Below are positions 11,634 through 23,049 of a DNA stretch of 64,000 nt, piece after piece (within the stretch, counting starts at the first letter, position 1; the number at the start of each line of letters is the position of its first letter). The position numbers and the translations under genes were made by a program. Origin of the DNA: Medicago truncatula (lineage: Eukaryota > Streptophyta > Magnoliopsida > Fabales > Fabaceae); the NCBI RefSeq assembly GCF_003473485.1, contig NC_053049.1:12896001-12960000 (forward strand). Direction: 5' to 3'. The notes beneath the pieces are model-generated. The model was given only the letters and a program-made list of their open reading frames with translations. It made no database searches and was not told the DNA's origin.

Positions 11634-12008
11634 GTGATTCTCTCTTCTCTTGGCTTTTTTCTCCTTTTTCCAAAGTTTGATCGTACGTGCAATTGTTTTC
11701 TAAAAACTAGGTCTATCTCTTATATACTTCTTCCCAATATCTTATCTTATCTCACTTTCTCCCCCAAAACTATCTAAAATCTCAAAACAGCCCTCAACTA
11801 AATATTTTTATTTTCTTTTCAAATCTTATTTTATTTAACAATAAAATAAGTCTCATAATCTTATCAAATCACCAAAACACATCAAATCTTTCAAATCAAC
11901 TTAAATCATCTTAAATCAACAAAACTCACACATATATTATATAAACATAATATAATTGCCTAAACTCGATTAAATAAATAATTAAACGAAAGTGGGCGTT
12001 ACAGACTA

Positions 12009-13080
12009 CAGTGATAATCTTCAAGATATTTTTTGTTTAGTTTTAGGTCTTGTAGAATGTTTCAATGCATCGGTGGTAGGAGGAGGAGAAGGAGCTGCAG
12101 GTGCAGGAGGAAGAGTAGAAGTCGGAGGGGTAGGCTTAGATGATGGAGTAGAAGATGGTTTAGGCTAATTATTAATCTAAGTTGGTTGATGAAGGATGGA
12201 GTCCTACTCGTCAAGAAGAGTGAGATCATAGGAATCAAAAGATGTTTGGGGACTAGATGAAGTAGAAGAAGATGTAAAAGGGAAGAAGAAAAAAAAAGGA
12301 AACTTACTTTCTTCGAAAATTACATTTCTTGACAAGAAAAAGGAATTGGAATGGATATCATAGGAAAGATATCATTTGGTTCCTTCTCTATATCCAAGAA
12401 AGACATATTTTCTAGCACGAGCGTGGAAGTTAGAACGGTTGTGTTGGATAGTAGAAGCAAAATCTAAGCAACCAAAGACCTGTAGGTGGAGAAGAGTAGG
12501 TGGTTGTTTATGGAGTAATTCGTAAGGGCATTTATTGTGAAAGAGAGGAGAAGGAATACGATTTATAATATGCACTGCATACTGCATAGAAAAATGCCAA
12601 AAAGGAATAGGAATGTTTTATTGAAAGGAAAGGGCTCGGGCAACATTAAGGATTTGTTGATGTATCCGCTCAACAATGCCATTTTGTTGAAGGGTTTCAA
12701 CACAAGATCGATTATGAATAATACCTTTAGCTTGATAAAAGTCAGACATTAAGAATTCAGGCCCATTATCACTTCTTAAACACTTGAGTTTACAGTTGAG
12801 CTGAGTTTCAATGAAAGAAATAAAATTGGCGAGATGTTGTCTAGCCTCATTCTTTGTTTTCATGATAATGATCCATGTACAACGACTAAAATCATCAACT
12901 ACTGTAAGGAAATATTTATGGCCAGAAATAGATGGGATGGCATATGGTCCTCAAATATCAGCATGTAATAAATCAAAAATATTAGAAGTACGAGTGAAAC
13001 TATAGGGAAAAGATAATTTTCTTTGTTTTGCATAATGACATATATCACAAGGAGTCGATATTCTTTAAAATTTACAAAGG
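12009..13080 (-). pseudogene. Ty1/Copia integrase remnant
   Basis: Minus-strand translation shows the integrase core: YAIPSISGHKYFLTVVDDFS, CLRSDNGPEFL and QQNGIVERIHQQ, followed by the downstream RIPSPLFHNKCPYELL, VFGCLDF and ARKYVFLGY segments. The frame is interrupted by stops, and the region next to 12009 is low in recognisable sequence. It is the 5' portion of the same minus-strand element whose reverse transcriptase lies at 7421-8440. The 5' LTR and primer-binding site were not found. Confidence 0.85.
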
Positions 13081-13701
13081 GAAACTGTGATGAAATACAT
13101 TTCTATATTGAATCCAATATGTGTCCTAGTCTAGTGTTCCATATGGAAGATATTCTTTAAACATTAGTTATTGACACTTAACAAAGCACCAGCGCCATTA
13201 ACTTCGGGGGACGAGCCACCCCAGCTAGCCTGGGCACTAGCCCAGGATCAACTTCTACTTTCTTTGTAGCAAGTCCATCTATTGCTAGAACCTCTCTCTT
13301 TTCCTGCGGGTTTACCTGCGAATTTTGCCAAGGATTTTGGTTCCCAGGTAAATGTAATATCTTCGTGGGTAATTGTTTCCTTAGGATTTTAGGATCCGCA
13401 GGAAATGTGCAATTATCTGCAGGAAGGAAGTACCATTATATGGGAAGTCTATAAAATTATCTGCAGGAAATGTGCAATTTTGCGCAGGCTCTATAAAATT
13501 CCTAGCTCCACACTGATTAACTTGGGGTATTTGTATCTTCAGAATAGAAAAAGGGACAAGAATATGTGAGCCATTAGAGGTCTCAAAAATTAAAAATGTG
13601 AGTGCAATTTTTCTTTGAAAAAACTGGATAGAAAAGGAGGTGCGAATAGTAGCATCCGTTCAGCATTTGAACCATAGCCACCCCTATGCAGAAATTAATA
13701 A
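13081..13701. other. Gene-free stretch, possibly decayed Copia gag region
   Basis: No confident protein homology. It lies where the gag portion of the minus-strand Copia element would be. Short internal repeats (TCTGCAGGAAATGTGCAAT-like) occur near 13400-13480. Confidence 0.3.
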
Positions 13702-13710
13702 ATTTGATAA

Positions 13711-14087
13711 GGGTTAATAGTGTTTTACCCCCCTGTAATATAGGTCATTTCCGGTTTTACCCCCTGTAAAATATTTTTTTTGGATTTCGTCCTTGTAATT
13801 TGATGATTTTTGGTTTTGGACCTTCATGAATTTTGACAGTACAAAATCAAAGATATGATAGGGGGTAAACCGAAATTTGCTCAAATTAACAGGGGGGTAA
13901 ACCGAAATTTTCTCAAATTACAAGGGGGTAAACCTAAATTTGCTCAAATTACAGGGAGTGAAATTTTCCATGAAGGTCCAAAACCAAAAAATCTTCAAAT
14001 TACAAGGATGAAATTCAAAAAAAATATTTTACAGGGGGGAAAACCGGAAATGACCTATATTACAGGGGGGTAAAGCACTATTAACCC
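13711..14087. mobile_element. MULE-type MITE (377 bp), family copy 1
   Basis: The two ends form a terminal inverted repeat of about 125 bp beginning GGGTTAATAGTG(T/C)TTTACC. A perfect 9-bp target duplication ATTTGATAA flanks it (13702-13710 and 14088-14096), diagnostic of Mutator-like elements. Interior ORFs are products of the repeat. Related copies lie at 33164-37234 (split by a Helitron) and 58844-58922. Confidence 0.92.
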
Positions 14088-14096
14088 ATTTGATAA

Positions 14097-14459
14097 CTTT
14101 GATGGAACTTGTTCAGCACACTCATGAAAATTTCAACAAGAAATTATAAAAAAACAGAAAAAGTTGAAGTTAGGTATCTCTTTCATCTCATATTAAGGAA
14201 TTAATTCAACATTGGAGGTATAGATTGGTTAGATGTTAGTGTTATGGTGAGATAGTAGAAGTTTGAACTTAATGCCTATTTATAAGGTTTTTTTTTACTC
14301 ATTTGTAATATTCTATTTGATCAATACAAAAAATTTGAAGCTTTTCTCTCATTTCTTTATGGATGATGTTTCATAACATTTAACAACCTGACAAAAATAT
14401 AAAACATACATGTTTTTCTAAATGAAGCTGATATTTAAGACTCATAAATCTGAGGAAGT
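14097..14459. other. Gene-free stretch
   Basis: No coding region or clear repeat seen between the MITE and the duplicated tRNA flank. Confidence 0.4.
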
Positions 14460-14519
14460 TAAAAAAGAAGAAGAAGAAGAAGCTCAGAGGTATATTTATC
14501 ATCCAGTTTTTCAAGATAG
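14460..14519. repeat. Left fragment of duplicated tRNA-Gly 3' flank
   Basis: GAAGCTCAGAGGTATATTTA and the following 40 bp match 18208-18263 downstream of the second tRNA gene. The rest of this flank, with the first tRNA gene, lies beyond the LTR insertion at 17935-18060. This shows that the tRNA unit was duplicated before the LTR inserted. Confidence 0.75.
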
Positions 14520-14524
14520 GTGAT

Positions 14525-17500
14525 TGTTATCGCGATTTTCGGGTGTCAAGTCATTAATTAGGCTTGAACCTTTCAATCTTTGATATTCTCTATTTTTTCT
14601 TGGGAAGGGCAAAATTGAGAAAAACCCTTAGAGTCTAAGTTCGGGGGTCGTTTTCGCTACGGGAAGGTGTTAGGCACCCGGAACGATTATGGTATTCCAT
14701 AAGAACCGTTCTCCTAAGTTTATTCTTACGCTTTATTTTTATTGCCTACTTATTAAAAAAGAAGTTTTATTTGAGTGAAGAATGGGGGAGAGAAGATGAT
14801 TGAGATTTTATTTTACTTGGCTTGGAGGAGTTTTAACTCATTGCCTACGTACCCTTTTAAGGGATCAAAACCAAACGTAGTTCATTCTCGAAAATTGTTT
14901 TTGTTTTTGTCAGTTGATTTTAAGTTTGAAAAGAAAAAGAGGAATTTTGAAGAATGGAGATGAGAGGCCTCAAGGGCGTGAGATTTGGAAAATGTGAGGT
15001 GGAATTAGTTATTTTGCAAAATAAAGTCTAAGTATGATTAAAATTCATTAAGATTTTTACTTAAGAAAATAAAAGGAAAATGAGGAGTTTTGACTCCTAT
15101 TTTGGAAAAAAGGTTTTCAAGTGAGGTTATTCACATTTTTTGGGAAAATGATTTTTGTCTAAGCGTTGTAAGACCTAAGCATACATCTAAACATACATTC
15201 CCTAATCATACATCTAGAATATCCATGTGGGGTGTGTGCATGTGTCGGTGCTTGTGTCGGTGTACATCACTTATAGTGTCTATAGTCCTTTACATCGAGT
15301 CCTAAATACATGCTATGGTCTTGCAAGAATTTAAAAGATGAATTTAAACTAGCCTAAAATATTACATAACCATCTTAACATAGAAATTAAGAAGAAAAGA
15401 AAAAAAAGAGATAATGCCTAAACTATGAGAAATTGAAATGAAAGAGGTGAGATGCTCATGGGATAAATGAAACATGAAATGAAATGGTTAGTGATATAAG
15501 GCATGAAAATGGTAAAAAAAAAAAAAAAAAAAGGTAAACAAAATTGAATAGAATAGCAAAAAAGAAAAGAGCAATGAAATGAAATAAAATGGCAAAATAT
15601 ACCTAGAATTGGTTATAACACTTAGACATGCACATGACCTATAATTCTCTCATCATAGCAATGTTAAAGAGGTTTGATTTTGAGCTATAATGTGAGGATA
15701 ATAAGGACACATACAAGCTAAGCATTATAACACAATTATAGGAATATTTTACACTTTATTTCTTGACACAAAAAAAAAAAGCACATATATATTTATCAAT
15801 TTTAATGATGAAAAAGAAAAAGAAACAATCAAAAAGAAAAAAAAAGAGAGAAAAAAAAATACATCAAGAAATATATAGGAATTTTTAGGAATTTTTCTAA
15901 ACACAAAAATGTCAAAAAAGGTGTAAAAACAGTATTTTAAAAATAAAAAAAAAAAGAAAAAAAAACAGTTAAAAAAAAGAAATAAAAAAAGACTCAGCAT
16001 GGTTTAATCTGGACCGTTGGATGAATCCAGAGGTCCGGATTTAAACCTCAAGATCTCATCACAACCATTAGATCAAAATGATCCAAATCAAAGAGTTTTA
16101 AAGAAACAGGAACACAAAAGACCTTAAATGACTACACACACATGAATCCACCCAAGAGCATCCTGGATCGTTGGATCTGAGATCCAACGGTCTAGCCTTG
16201 AGGTCACGTGAACGTCAAAGGCCACTCATACATACAATCAGGAAAAGAGATGCAAAGCAGCCCTCAGATCTTGGAACGATCCGGATCTGAGGGCTCACAA
16301 CGTGAGGGAGCATCCAATAGCATGCACGCGCGCGCGTAGGAAAGCAAGGTAATATAAAAGGGAATTCAACAAAAAAAAACACAAAATCCACAAAAAACTT
16401 CTCTCCTCTTTGAATTCTAGAGAGAGAGAGTCTGAACTCTCTCTAGAATCCAGTTGTCTTCTCCGGCGAGCCATATTTTTCCGGCGAGGTGGCGGCGCCG
16501 CCGCCGGAAAAAAAAAAATTTGCTCCGATTCAAAAATTTTTTACATTTTCAAACATCCTTTTTTCTCCCATGCATGAATCTGAGCTTAGTTTTTTGAAAA
16601 AGAATTTCAATCGGAGTAGATCTGAGTTTGAAGTTGCGGTTTTGAATGAAGCTTTTTCAAGTTTTTTTCTGCTTTTTCGGTTAGAAACTTCTAAAATTCT
16701 ACAGATATACACTTGATTCGCCTTTGTTGATGTTCTTGAGAAAGAAAGATGAAGTTTGAGTTTTACCTGTGATTTTCGGTTGGAGATTTCGGATGAGTTC
16801 TTCGGAAAACTTCGATTTGATTCTGTTTGTGGATTTTTGCTGTGTGAATCCGAAAATAAATCGGTTCTTCTTCTTCACCGGTTCGACTTTTCTTTCCCTC
16901 TTCTTTTTCCTCAAAAAAAAACGCCTCTGCGATCGTGCTTGAGTTTGCCGCTTTCAGTGGTGAATTCGTACTTGAATTGTAGAGCAAAAACGATTCAGTG
17001 ATGAAGATTCTTTGATGAATCTCTGAGAATCGGAGAAAAACTGATGAATCTGTTGAATTTGAGTTCTGGAAAATTTTAGGGTTTTTTAGTTTGTTCTTGG
17101 TGATTTTTCTGTTTTGATCTAACAGAAAAGAGAGAGAAAATTGAAATCTGTTTTTGGTGATGTGTCAATGATTGTGTGGATCTGTGCAGAATAATGCTAT
17201 TTATAGACTGCCATGTGTATTCCTGGACCAATGGGGGAATGCCATCTGTTTTTGGACTTAGGGACTCTTCTGCAAAAAAGAAAAGTGAAAGGACTGGACT
17301 GCAATAAAAAAAAGGACTGAAATGAAATTTTTAAATGTTTTGGACTAAAATGCAAATTAAAATAAAATTGGATTACAATTGGTAATTTGAAAAAACGTAA
17401 AGTGAAACAAAAAATAAAATCAACAAAAGGACTAAAACGAACCAATTACTGACATGAGGTATTTTAAAATACCTCCCTGTCGAAATTTTGACAGGAAAAG

Positions 17501-17934
17501 ACCAAAATGCCCCTAGGGACTAAACTAACTCAAATTGACTCAAATGCAATTTTTGAAATGATTTTAAACAGAGATTCAACAATGATTTGTACAGACAGGT
17601 TTAAAAGACTCAGAGGCAAACACAGGGACTAAAATGGGTTCCACTGCAGGAAATGACCAAAATACCCTTTTGTATGATTTTTTTTGAAATAAAACGCAAG
17701 AAAAGTAATGCGATGTTTCTGAGAGTTCTTAAATGACTTATAATGCAAGAAAAGACACTTTGAATAGTTTTATGCAAGAAAATTGAGCTTGAACGTGCTT
17801 TGAGACAGAGACAGTAAAATATGCAGATGAAAAGAGAGTAAAGATTCAGAGTAAAACAACAGCGAATTGACAAATATCAGTGTTAGAAAAGAAATTTGAA
17901 CGAGTATTTTTAGGTCCAAAATCAGGGTATAACA
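14525..17934 (-). mobile_element. Solo LTR, Ogre/Tat-like Ty3-gypsy (3.4 kb)
   Basis: On the plus strand the element begins TGTTATCGCGATTTTCGG and ends CAGGGTATAACA, with the 5-bp target duplication GTGAT at 14520-14524 and 17935-17939. On the minus strand it starts TGTTATACCCTGATTTTGG and near its 3' end carries AAGGGTACGTAGGCAATGAG and GGGTGCCTAACACC, phrases I associate with Tat/Ogre LTRs; this suggests minus orientation. No gag-pol is present, so it is a single long LTR. A TATA-like AATATAAAAGG at about 16351 on the plus strand, followed by pyrimidine-rich sequence, could be an opposite-strand promoter, so orientation is not certain. Confidence 0.75.
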
Positions 17935-17984
17935 GTGATGTTACCCAACACCACATGCATTATCATCATAGCTCATTCAGGGGT

Positions 17985-18055
17985 TGCACCAGCCAGGAAT
18001 TGAACCCGGGTCTGTACCATGGCAGGGTACTATTCTACCACTAGACCACTGGTGC
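17985..18055 (-). tRNA. tRNA-Gly (GCC), copy 1
   Basis: 71 nt on the minus strand starting GCACCAGTGGTCTAGTGGTA, with anticodon loop CTGCCAT (GCC), a paired GTACC/GGTAC anticodon stem, box B GGTTCAATTCC, an acceptor stem closed by GGCTGGTGC and discriminator A. It differs from copy 2 at loop position 38 (T), the T-loop purine (A) and one T-stem base, leaving a G-U pair; all are tolerable. Its original 3' flank is cut by the LTR about 50 bp downstream, so the first TTTT on the gene strand now comes from the LTR end (17918-17921). Confidence 0.9.
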
Positions 18056-18191
18056 TTTGTTGTTACAATCTATGAGAACATAGTATATCTTGTTTTAGTA
18101 CACCAGCTCTTCAATGTCGTTTCAATATGTTGCACCTCTTTAATTGATTGAATAAGGTTCCCTAGCACAAAAAAGGATGAAAAGAAATAAT

Positions 18192-18383
18192 GAAAAAAAA
18201 AAAAAAAAAAAGAAGGAGCTCAGGGGTATATATGTCATCCAGTATTTCAGGATAAGTGATGTTACCTAACATCACAGATGTCATCATCATAGCTCCATCT
18301 GAAGTTGCACCAGCCGGGAATCGAACCCGGGTCTGTACCGTGGCAGGGTACTATTCTACCACTAGACCACTGGTGCTTTGTTG
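18192..18383. repeat. Tandem duplicate of the tRNA-Gly unit
   Basis: This segment matches 14460-14524 plus 17935-18062. It covers a poly(A) tract, a conserved flank containing GTGATGTTACC(T/C)AACA, the tRNA gene and about 6 bp beyond its 5' end. The identity drops sharply after TTTGTTG upstream of each tRNA. Confidence 0.8.
18306..18376 (-). tRNA. tRNA-Gly (GCC), copy 2
   Basis: 71 nt on the minus strand with anticodon loop CTGCCAC (GCC), box A TGGTCTAGTGGTA, canonical box B GGTTCGATTCC, full acceptor stem pairing GCACCAG/CTGGTGC and discriminator A. This matches the standard plant tRNA-Gly(GCC). The nearest T-run on the gene strand lies about 95 nt downstream (plus-strand poly(A) at 18193-18211). 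Confidence 0.95.
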
Positions 18384-18774
18384 GTCAATTCTAATAATAT
18401 ACTATATGTATCATCATCATATTATTCTTCTTTTTCAATGTTGTGTATTCTTCCTTTGTTGCTTAATATACATTGTAAAATATCATTTTGCAATTCATTC
18501 AGTAAATTGAGGAATAAAAATTCTTTTGGTCCTTGTTATCTTGTCATCAAGTTTTTTTAGGAGAAAAATGATTGTGTCACTTGTGACAGTAAGTAAAAAG
18601 TGTTATGGTGTTTGACATATTGAAATTGTGTATGGTGTTTTACATATATCGACGCAACATCAACACATGTTACAATCAAATATTTTATTTTGTTAAGAGT
18701 CAATTTTATTTTAGTATATGGGATTGTGCTTCATAATTTGTCGATCAAAATTCAAAGTAATCGTACTACTATTA
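18384..18774. other. Gene-free stretch upstream of tRNA copy 2
   Basis: AT-rich, with no coding region or recognisable element. Confidence 0.4.
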
Positions 18775-18860
18775 GGTTTTAGTGCACCGGATGGTGGGAC
18801 CCCTTCCCGGACCCTACATATGCAGGGGTTTTAATGTACCGGGTTGTCGTTTTTTAGTAC
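18775..18860 (+). mobile_element. SINE fragment (Au-like 3' part)
   Basis: The phrases GTGGGACCCCTTCCCGGACC, ATATGCAGGGGTTTTA and GTACCGGGTTGTCGTTTTTT resemble the 3' half of the angiosperm Au SINE, ending in a T-run. The tRNA-related 5' part is missing or decayed. Confidence 0.5.
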
Positions 18861-19110
18861 TACTATGAGGTTTTACTGATTAGAGACTACACAATCTAAG
18901 CATTGATTGATACATTGATTACAAGATTGATTAAATATATAATCTAAACATTGATTACACAAATTACCAAGGTTTTGCATACCACAGTTTTACATTCTAA
19001 GCTACTTGTTTCATTCAGACAATGAAACAGCAACATTGATAAGAACAAAAGTGAATAAGAAAGTGCTTAATGATACAAAAACTAAACAGTTCCAACATGG
19101 AATTTTTCCA

Positions 19111-20796
19111 TTATTTTCTGCTAAACAAACTTCTCAATTTCCCTCTTTCCAATCTTTCACGCAACTTTTTAGCTCCTGGAATCTCTATGTCAATAAGCTT
19201 CTTCAAATACCCTATTGCTCCATATGATATCATCAACCGCTTACATTTCTTACAAGAAGAAAGTGATCCAAGGCAACAAACTGCGTATTTTTTCGCAGTG
19301 TTTTGTGGACTAGGATCAAGCAATTGAACCAAATTCGGCACGCTTTTATCATCCTTTTTAACCTCTCGCCGATTCTGAGACAAAATCATCAAACTGGCAA
19401 TTGCTTGTGCTGCAAGTTCTCTAGCAGTGTTTGCTTTAGCCTCAAGCATGTTGATCAATAGAGGAATGCAACCAACTTCACCTAACATTTTCTTCATCTC
19501 AATTGAGCTACAAATCCTGCATATAACTGATGCAGCGCATTGTTTCGCACCTAACGATCCTGACTTCAAAACATGAACTAAACAAGGAAGCAATCCAAGA
19601 GAAACCAGAGTTTCCTCGGAAACCGATGCAACGAGATTCCTCAATGCACCAACAGCGGATTCTTGAGGAAGTGGACCATCAAGATAAGCCAGAATGCTCC
19701 GAACGCCGCCTTCTGATATAACAGACCTTCTCAGATTCTCATTGCTAGCAGTCAGATTCTGCAAACACTCAGCAGCATACTCTTTAGTTCCTAACAACAT
19801 TCCATTGTTAAGAAGATTGATCATAACCTTAACAACACCTTCTTCATCCAAAACCTGTCTCACTTCCGGAACAGCCGAAATGTTCTTCAAAGTACAAGCA
19901 GCTGCAGATTGTGAAACAGAATCACCAATCTGACAAAGCTCGACTAACGGACGAACCCCTCCATGTCCGACGATTGCACGAGTTGTGTCTTCCGTCATAG
20001 ACAACCTTTGAAGAGATACAATAGCCTTTTCTTTACTAACAGCACTACCTGATTCAACAAGCCTTATAAGTGGTGGCAAAACACCTTCAGCAACTAACCA
20101 ACTTTCGCAGCTACCACCGGATTCAACGAGAGAGCATATAATACTAACTGTTTTCTCCCTTATCCTTGTTGATGTTGCTGTAAGCAACTGAACCAAAGCA
20201 ACAACATTGCTCCTGCAAAAAACAGCCAAAACATTCTTCTCATCTTCTCTCATAATATCATGAAGTCTATCCAAAGCTTTGTGTTTCGATTCCAAATGAC
20301 CGATTTGAAGGCGCGCGAGTAGCTCCTTTATATTGCAATGTGTTTCAATATCTGATTCTGTTATAGAACCAGAAACATTGAATTGCAAAGTAACTTCACC
20401 AAGTACACCAGTTTTTGTTAACAAGCTACAATCCTTTAAATTCAAATCAAGCTTACCAATTAATGCATCAAGATCACTTTGCATTCTTAGTTTTCCTTCA
20501 TACTTTTCTTTCAAACATAACTCAGCTAATTCAATACCTTCTCTTAGTGTCTTTGACACAGCCTGCAATTGTTCCTTGCAAAGTGCATTCTTTGAAAAAC
20601 AAGGGTGGCTTGATAAATCTGATAGCTTTGATGGAACTTGTTCCAATTTTGAAATGATCATTTTCCACCTACCTTGAAATCCTTTTACCTCTCTTGCTTT
20701 TGTAAGAGCAATAGGAACAAGTTCTTGTGAGTTCAACAACCATTCTTCTGTTGAGCATGTATCCACTGTGACAGCAACTGTACTATCTTCCACCAT
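19111..20796 (-). CDS. Armadillo-repeat protein, VAC8-like
   Basis: Single coding exon of 561 aa on the minus strand. Residues about 17-140 form a helical N-terminal domain (EEWLLNSQELVPIALTKARE and LSSHPCFSKNALCKEQLQ) that recalls the U-box N-terminal domain of plant PUB-ARM proteins, but no U-box follows. From about 165 to 520 there are tandem ARM repeats (for example GVLPPLIRLVESG, GGVRPLVELCQIGD and GVVKVMINLLNNG). The tail is basic (KKLRERLERGKLRSLFSRK). It resembles the uncharacterised Arabidopsis ARM protein At2g45720 in length and layout; ARM arrays are protein-binding scaffolds and no enzymatic function is indicated. An upstream in-frame Met at 20901 lies inside the inferred 5'UTR intron, upstream of the acceptor ttctacag at 20849. 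The Met at 20796, in context CCATGG, is therefore preferred. Confidence 0.92.
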   Translation of the reverse strand: MVEDSTVAVTVDTCSTEEWLLNSQELVPIALTKAREVKGFQGRWKMIISKLEQVPSKLSDLSSHPCFSKNALCKEQLQAVSKTLREGIELAELCLKEKYEGKLRMQSDLDALIGKLDLNLKDCSLLTKTGVLGEVTLQFNVSGSITESDIETHCNIKELLARLQIGHLESKHKALDRLHDIMREDEKNVLAVFCRSNVVALVQLLTATSTRIREKTVSIICSLVESGGSCESWLVAEGVLPPLIRLVESGSAVSKEKAIVSLQRLSMTEDTTRAIVGHGGVRPLVELCQIGDSVSQSAAACTLKNISAVPEVRQVLDEEGVVKVMINLLNNGMLLGTKEYAAECLQNLTASNENLRRSVISEGGVRSILAYLDGPLPQESAVGALRNLVASVSEETLVSLGLLPCLVHVLKSGSLGAKQCAASVICRICSSIEMKKMLGEVGCIPLLINMLEAKANTARELAAQAIASLMILSQNRREVKKDDKSVPNLVQLLDPSPQNTAKKYAVCCLGSLSSCKKCKRLMISYGAIGYLKKLIDIEIPGAKKLRERLERGKLRSLFSRK

Positions 20797-22560
20797 GGTT
20801 TGAAAATTTGTAGGAGTGGTGTTGTAGAAATGATGTTGATCACCAAAGCTGTAGAACAGAAGAAAAGCAAGCTTAAAGAAATGACCAAACAAAGATACCA
20901 ATTGTAGAAAGACAATGATATTAATTTATTTGTTAGTATATAGAAAGTTAAGAAGGTTGTGGAGCAGTAGTTATCATCAAATCCTTATATTATAAATCAA
21001 GACTCCAATAGAAAAATTCTTATACATATAAATATAAAGAGTAAAAAATATTTTTAAACCTTATAATTATCTAAACTTTTGTTGGTTCTTACAAATTATA
21101 AACTTGCATGCTTTTAGTCCTGAAATCCCTCTCTAGGTGCTAAAAGAGTGCAGTTTTACAATTTGTAAATAGATACAAGATCTATAAAATAATTAGGGAT
21201 TAAAACTTGGGTTTATTCGCTGATGTTGGCTTGAGACCTTAGAGTGTGCTTTTCTTAATGTCTGAAGTTTGATACCCCTGAGACAATTTTAGTAAGTTAG
21301 TTCATAGAAAGTTTTGTTCTGGTTTTAAATTGGACCCCGCAAGTAGACGGAGGGATCAGACTCTCAGATTATTCGGTCCTTAGACTGAATACCGAGTTTA
21401 AATAACTAAAAAATATCAAAAGAGTAGGCCAACAAAAATAACTTATGAGAATCTCATAATCACACAAGAAGCTTGTTTATTAGTTCAGATCATGACTTGA
21501 CTATAAAATGTGATGTACCTAAAGATGCCACCCCATGAGTATTTCTCTTACTTTAGCAAGTGATCATTTAATACCCTTTGGAAAATTCCAAAACACATTA
21601 TTAAATTTTGATATGAAAGATAAAGTATGGTTTATGAGAATGGCTGTTGATGAAAATGAAGGAATTGGCGTGTAACTACTAACAATAACAATACATTTCA
21701 ATTAAGTAGCCGTCGGTGGATATTATTATTTTTTATACAAATCTAAATCATTAGGCTTAAAAATATCCACCTCACATACATTAACTTGTACAAAATGTAA
21801 TAATGGTTACTTTATAAGGGTGTTTTGGTAATTGAAGCAAATCATGGTTGGTGGAAAGAGTGTCAAAGTTAATGTAAAAAAAGTTTCGACATGATATCAA
21901 AGGAGAGTTCTTAGATGTGATTTTACATCTTTGTCCTCATAAAAAAGGAGAAGCCTTGCTTTGAAGGGAAGACAAGTAAGTCTCTATCAACAAGTTGTAT
22001 TCAATACAAGTATATATCTCCAATCAATAATCAATTATTACGGTGGAATTGAACCTCTCATATTAGTACGTTCATGTGTCACATATCGAGTTTAAAAAAA
22101 TAAATCAATTATTGTAATAACCTATCACAAAAATTATTATTATTACTGTTAAATTCAGTAGAGATCACAAAAATTATTATTATTACTGTAAAATTCAGTA
22201 GAGATGAGCATGAAAATAAAAACAACCATGAGAAATTAAGATAATTAATTTGAATAAATTTACCTCTTACAAACTTGACTTGCTGAAAACAACTGATCCT
22301 TTCACTGTTTCTGTAAGCAAAAAATAAAACTGAAAGAAATTAGAACTCCACAAACATAAGCTACAAAAAAATAGCTCAATTTCACAAAATAATTCAAAAA
22401 TACAGAAAAGAAAAACATAATTTATTTTTCCTGTAAAAAGTGATGAAATCAAAGCAAAAAAGAAAAAAAAAATTACAAAATGAAGAAAAAGAACCAACCT
22501 TTAAGAATGAGTAAGTAAGAAAACAAGCTTATGTAGCTTAATCTTCAAACTTCAAACTCA
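20797..22560 (-). other. 5'UTR exons and introns of the ARM gene
   Basis: On the minus strand an acceptor tttcttctgttctacag ends at 20849, with UTR exon sequence from 20848. A donor AAGAG|GTAAAT lies at 22264/22263. A further acceptor tttttgcttacag at about 22313 and a donor AAG|GTTGGT at 22499/22498 suggest a 49-nt middle exon (22312-22264). The large intron would be 1415 bp. These splice calls are inferred from consensus only. Confidence 0.5.
22123..22204. repeat. 40-bp tandem duplication
   Basis: Two units of TATCACAAAAATTATTATTA plus ATTCAGTAGAGA are repeated head to tail with one base difference. They lie in the inferred 5'UTR intron of the ARM gene. Confidence 0.8.
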
Positions 22561-22728
22561 ATGTCACACTCTGTGTAATCCAGAAAATGTCTATAGAGAG
22601 CACTACACCAACCTTCAAAAACTTTGCTTATAACATTCACAATTTCAAATGCTTCCAAACTCATCAATCAAAAATACAACTGGATTTTCATCAAAACCGT
22701 AACTTTTGATTTATGAGAATCAGAAACG

Positions 22729-22736
22729 CTTATATA
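22729..22736 (-). promoter_or_regulatory. Candidate TATA box of the ARM gene
   Basis: TATATAAG on the minus strand lies upstream of the inferred first UTR exon and would place transcription start near 22700. It is inferred from position only; AT-rich sequence makes chance matches common. Confidence 0.3.
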
Positions 22737-23049
22737 TTATAATTTATAATTGAGAATCAAACACCAAAAGGGTACAATTACAAATTACAAATAACAATAT
22801 TTACTCACAACCCATGATTCAAAAATCAAACTTTTTGACTCACACTACAAAATGGAAGTGAATGTAGATTTTGGGTGGTTATAAGAGTTAAATGTGGAGA
22901 AGATTCAGTGATTGAACGGTTGAGATTGTTTTTAAGACAGAAACGTTACCGTTGGGATTAGTTAAAATTTGAAAATGCTAAGGTTTTTGTTTTTGTTTTT
23001 TTTTTATTATCTTACGTTACCTAGGAATCTAGGATGAGATGGAGAAAAG

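Larger units (their letters stand above)
8446..12003. mobile_element. LTR-bounded element, probably a solo LTR, inserted in Copia
   Basis: The element begins TGTAACACTCCG and ends GGGCGTTACA, so it has TG...CA ends with a short inverted terminus. It is flanked by the 5-bp target duplication GACTA (8441-8445 and 12004-12008). It splits the Copia pol remnant between reverse transcriptase and integrase. It has no recognisable protein. After subtracting the inner element at 10138-11633 and one copy of its duplication, about 2.06 kb remains, which fits a large solo LTR. It carries an array of GCTCGC...GCGAGC palindromes at 9512-9834. Confidence 0.8.

Noticed and set aside
13855-14073. 72-codon ORF with repeated GGKPKFAQI
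   Set aside because: Produced by internal repeats of the MULE MITE at 13711-14087.
15749-16000. 83-codon F/L-rich minus-strand ORF
   Set aside because: A result of poly(A)/AAAG-rich sequence within the Ogre-like LTR.
20797-20901. Upstream Met extension of the ARM protein (possible signal sequence)
   Set aside because: It lies across a strong splice acceptor at 20849 and so is most likely intron plus 5'UTR; the Met at 20796 is in good context.
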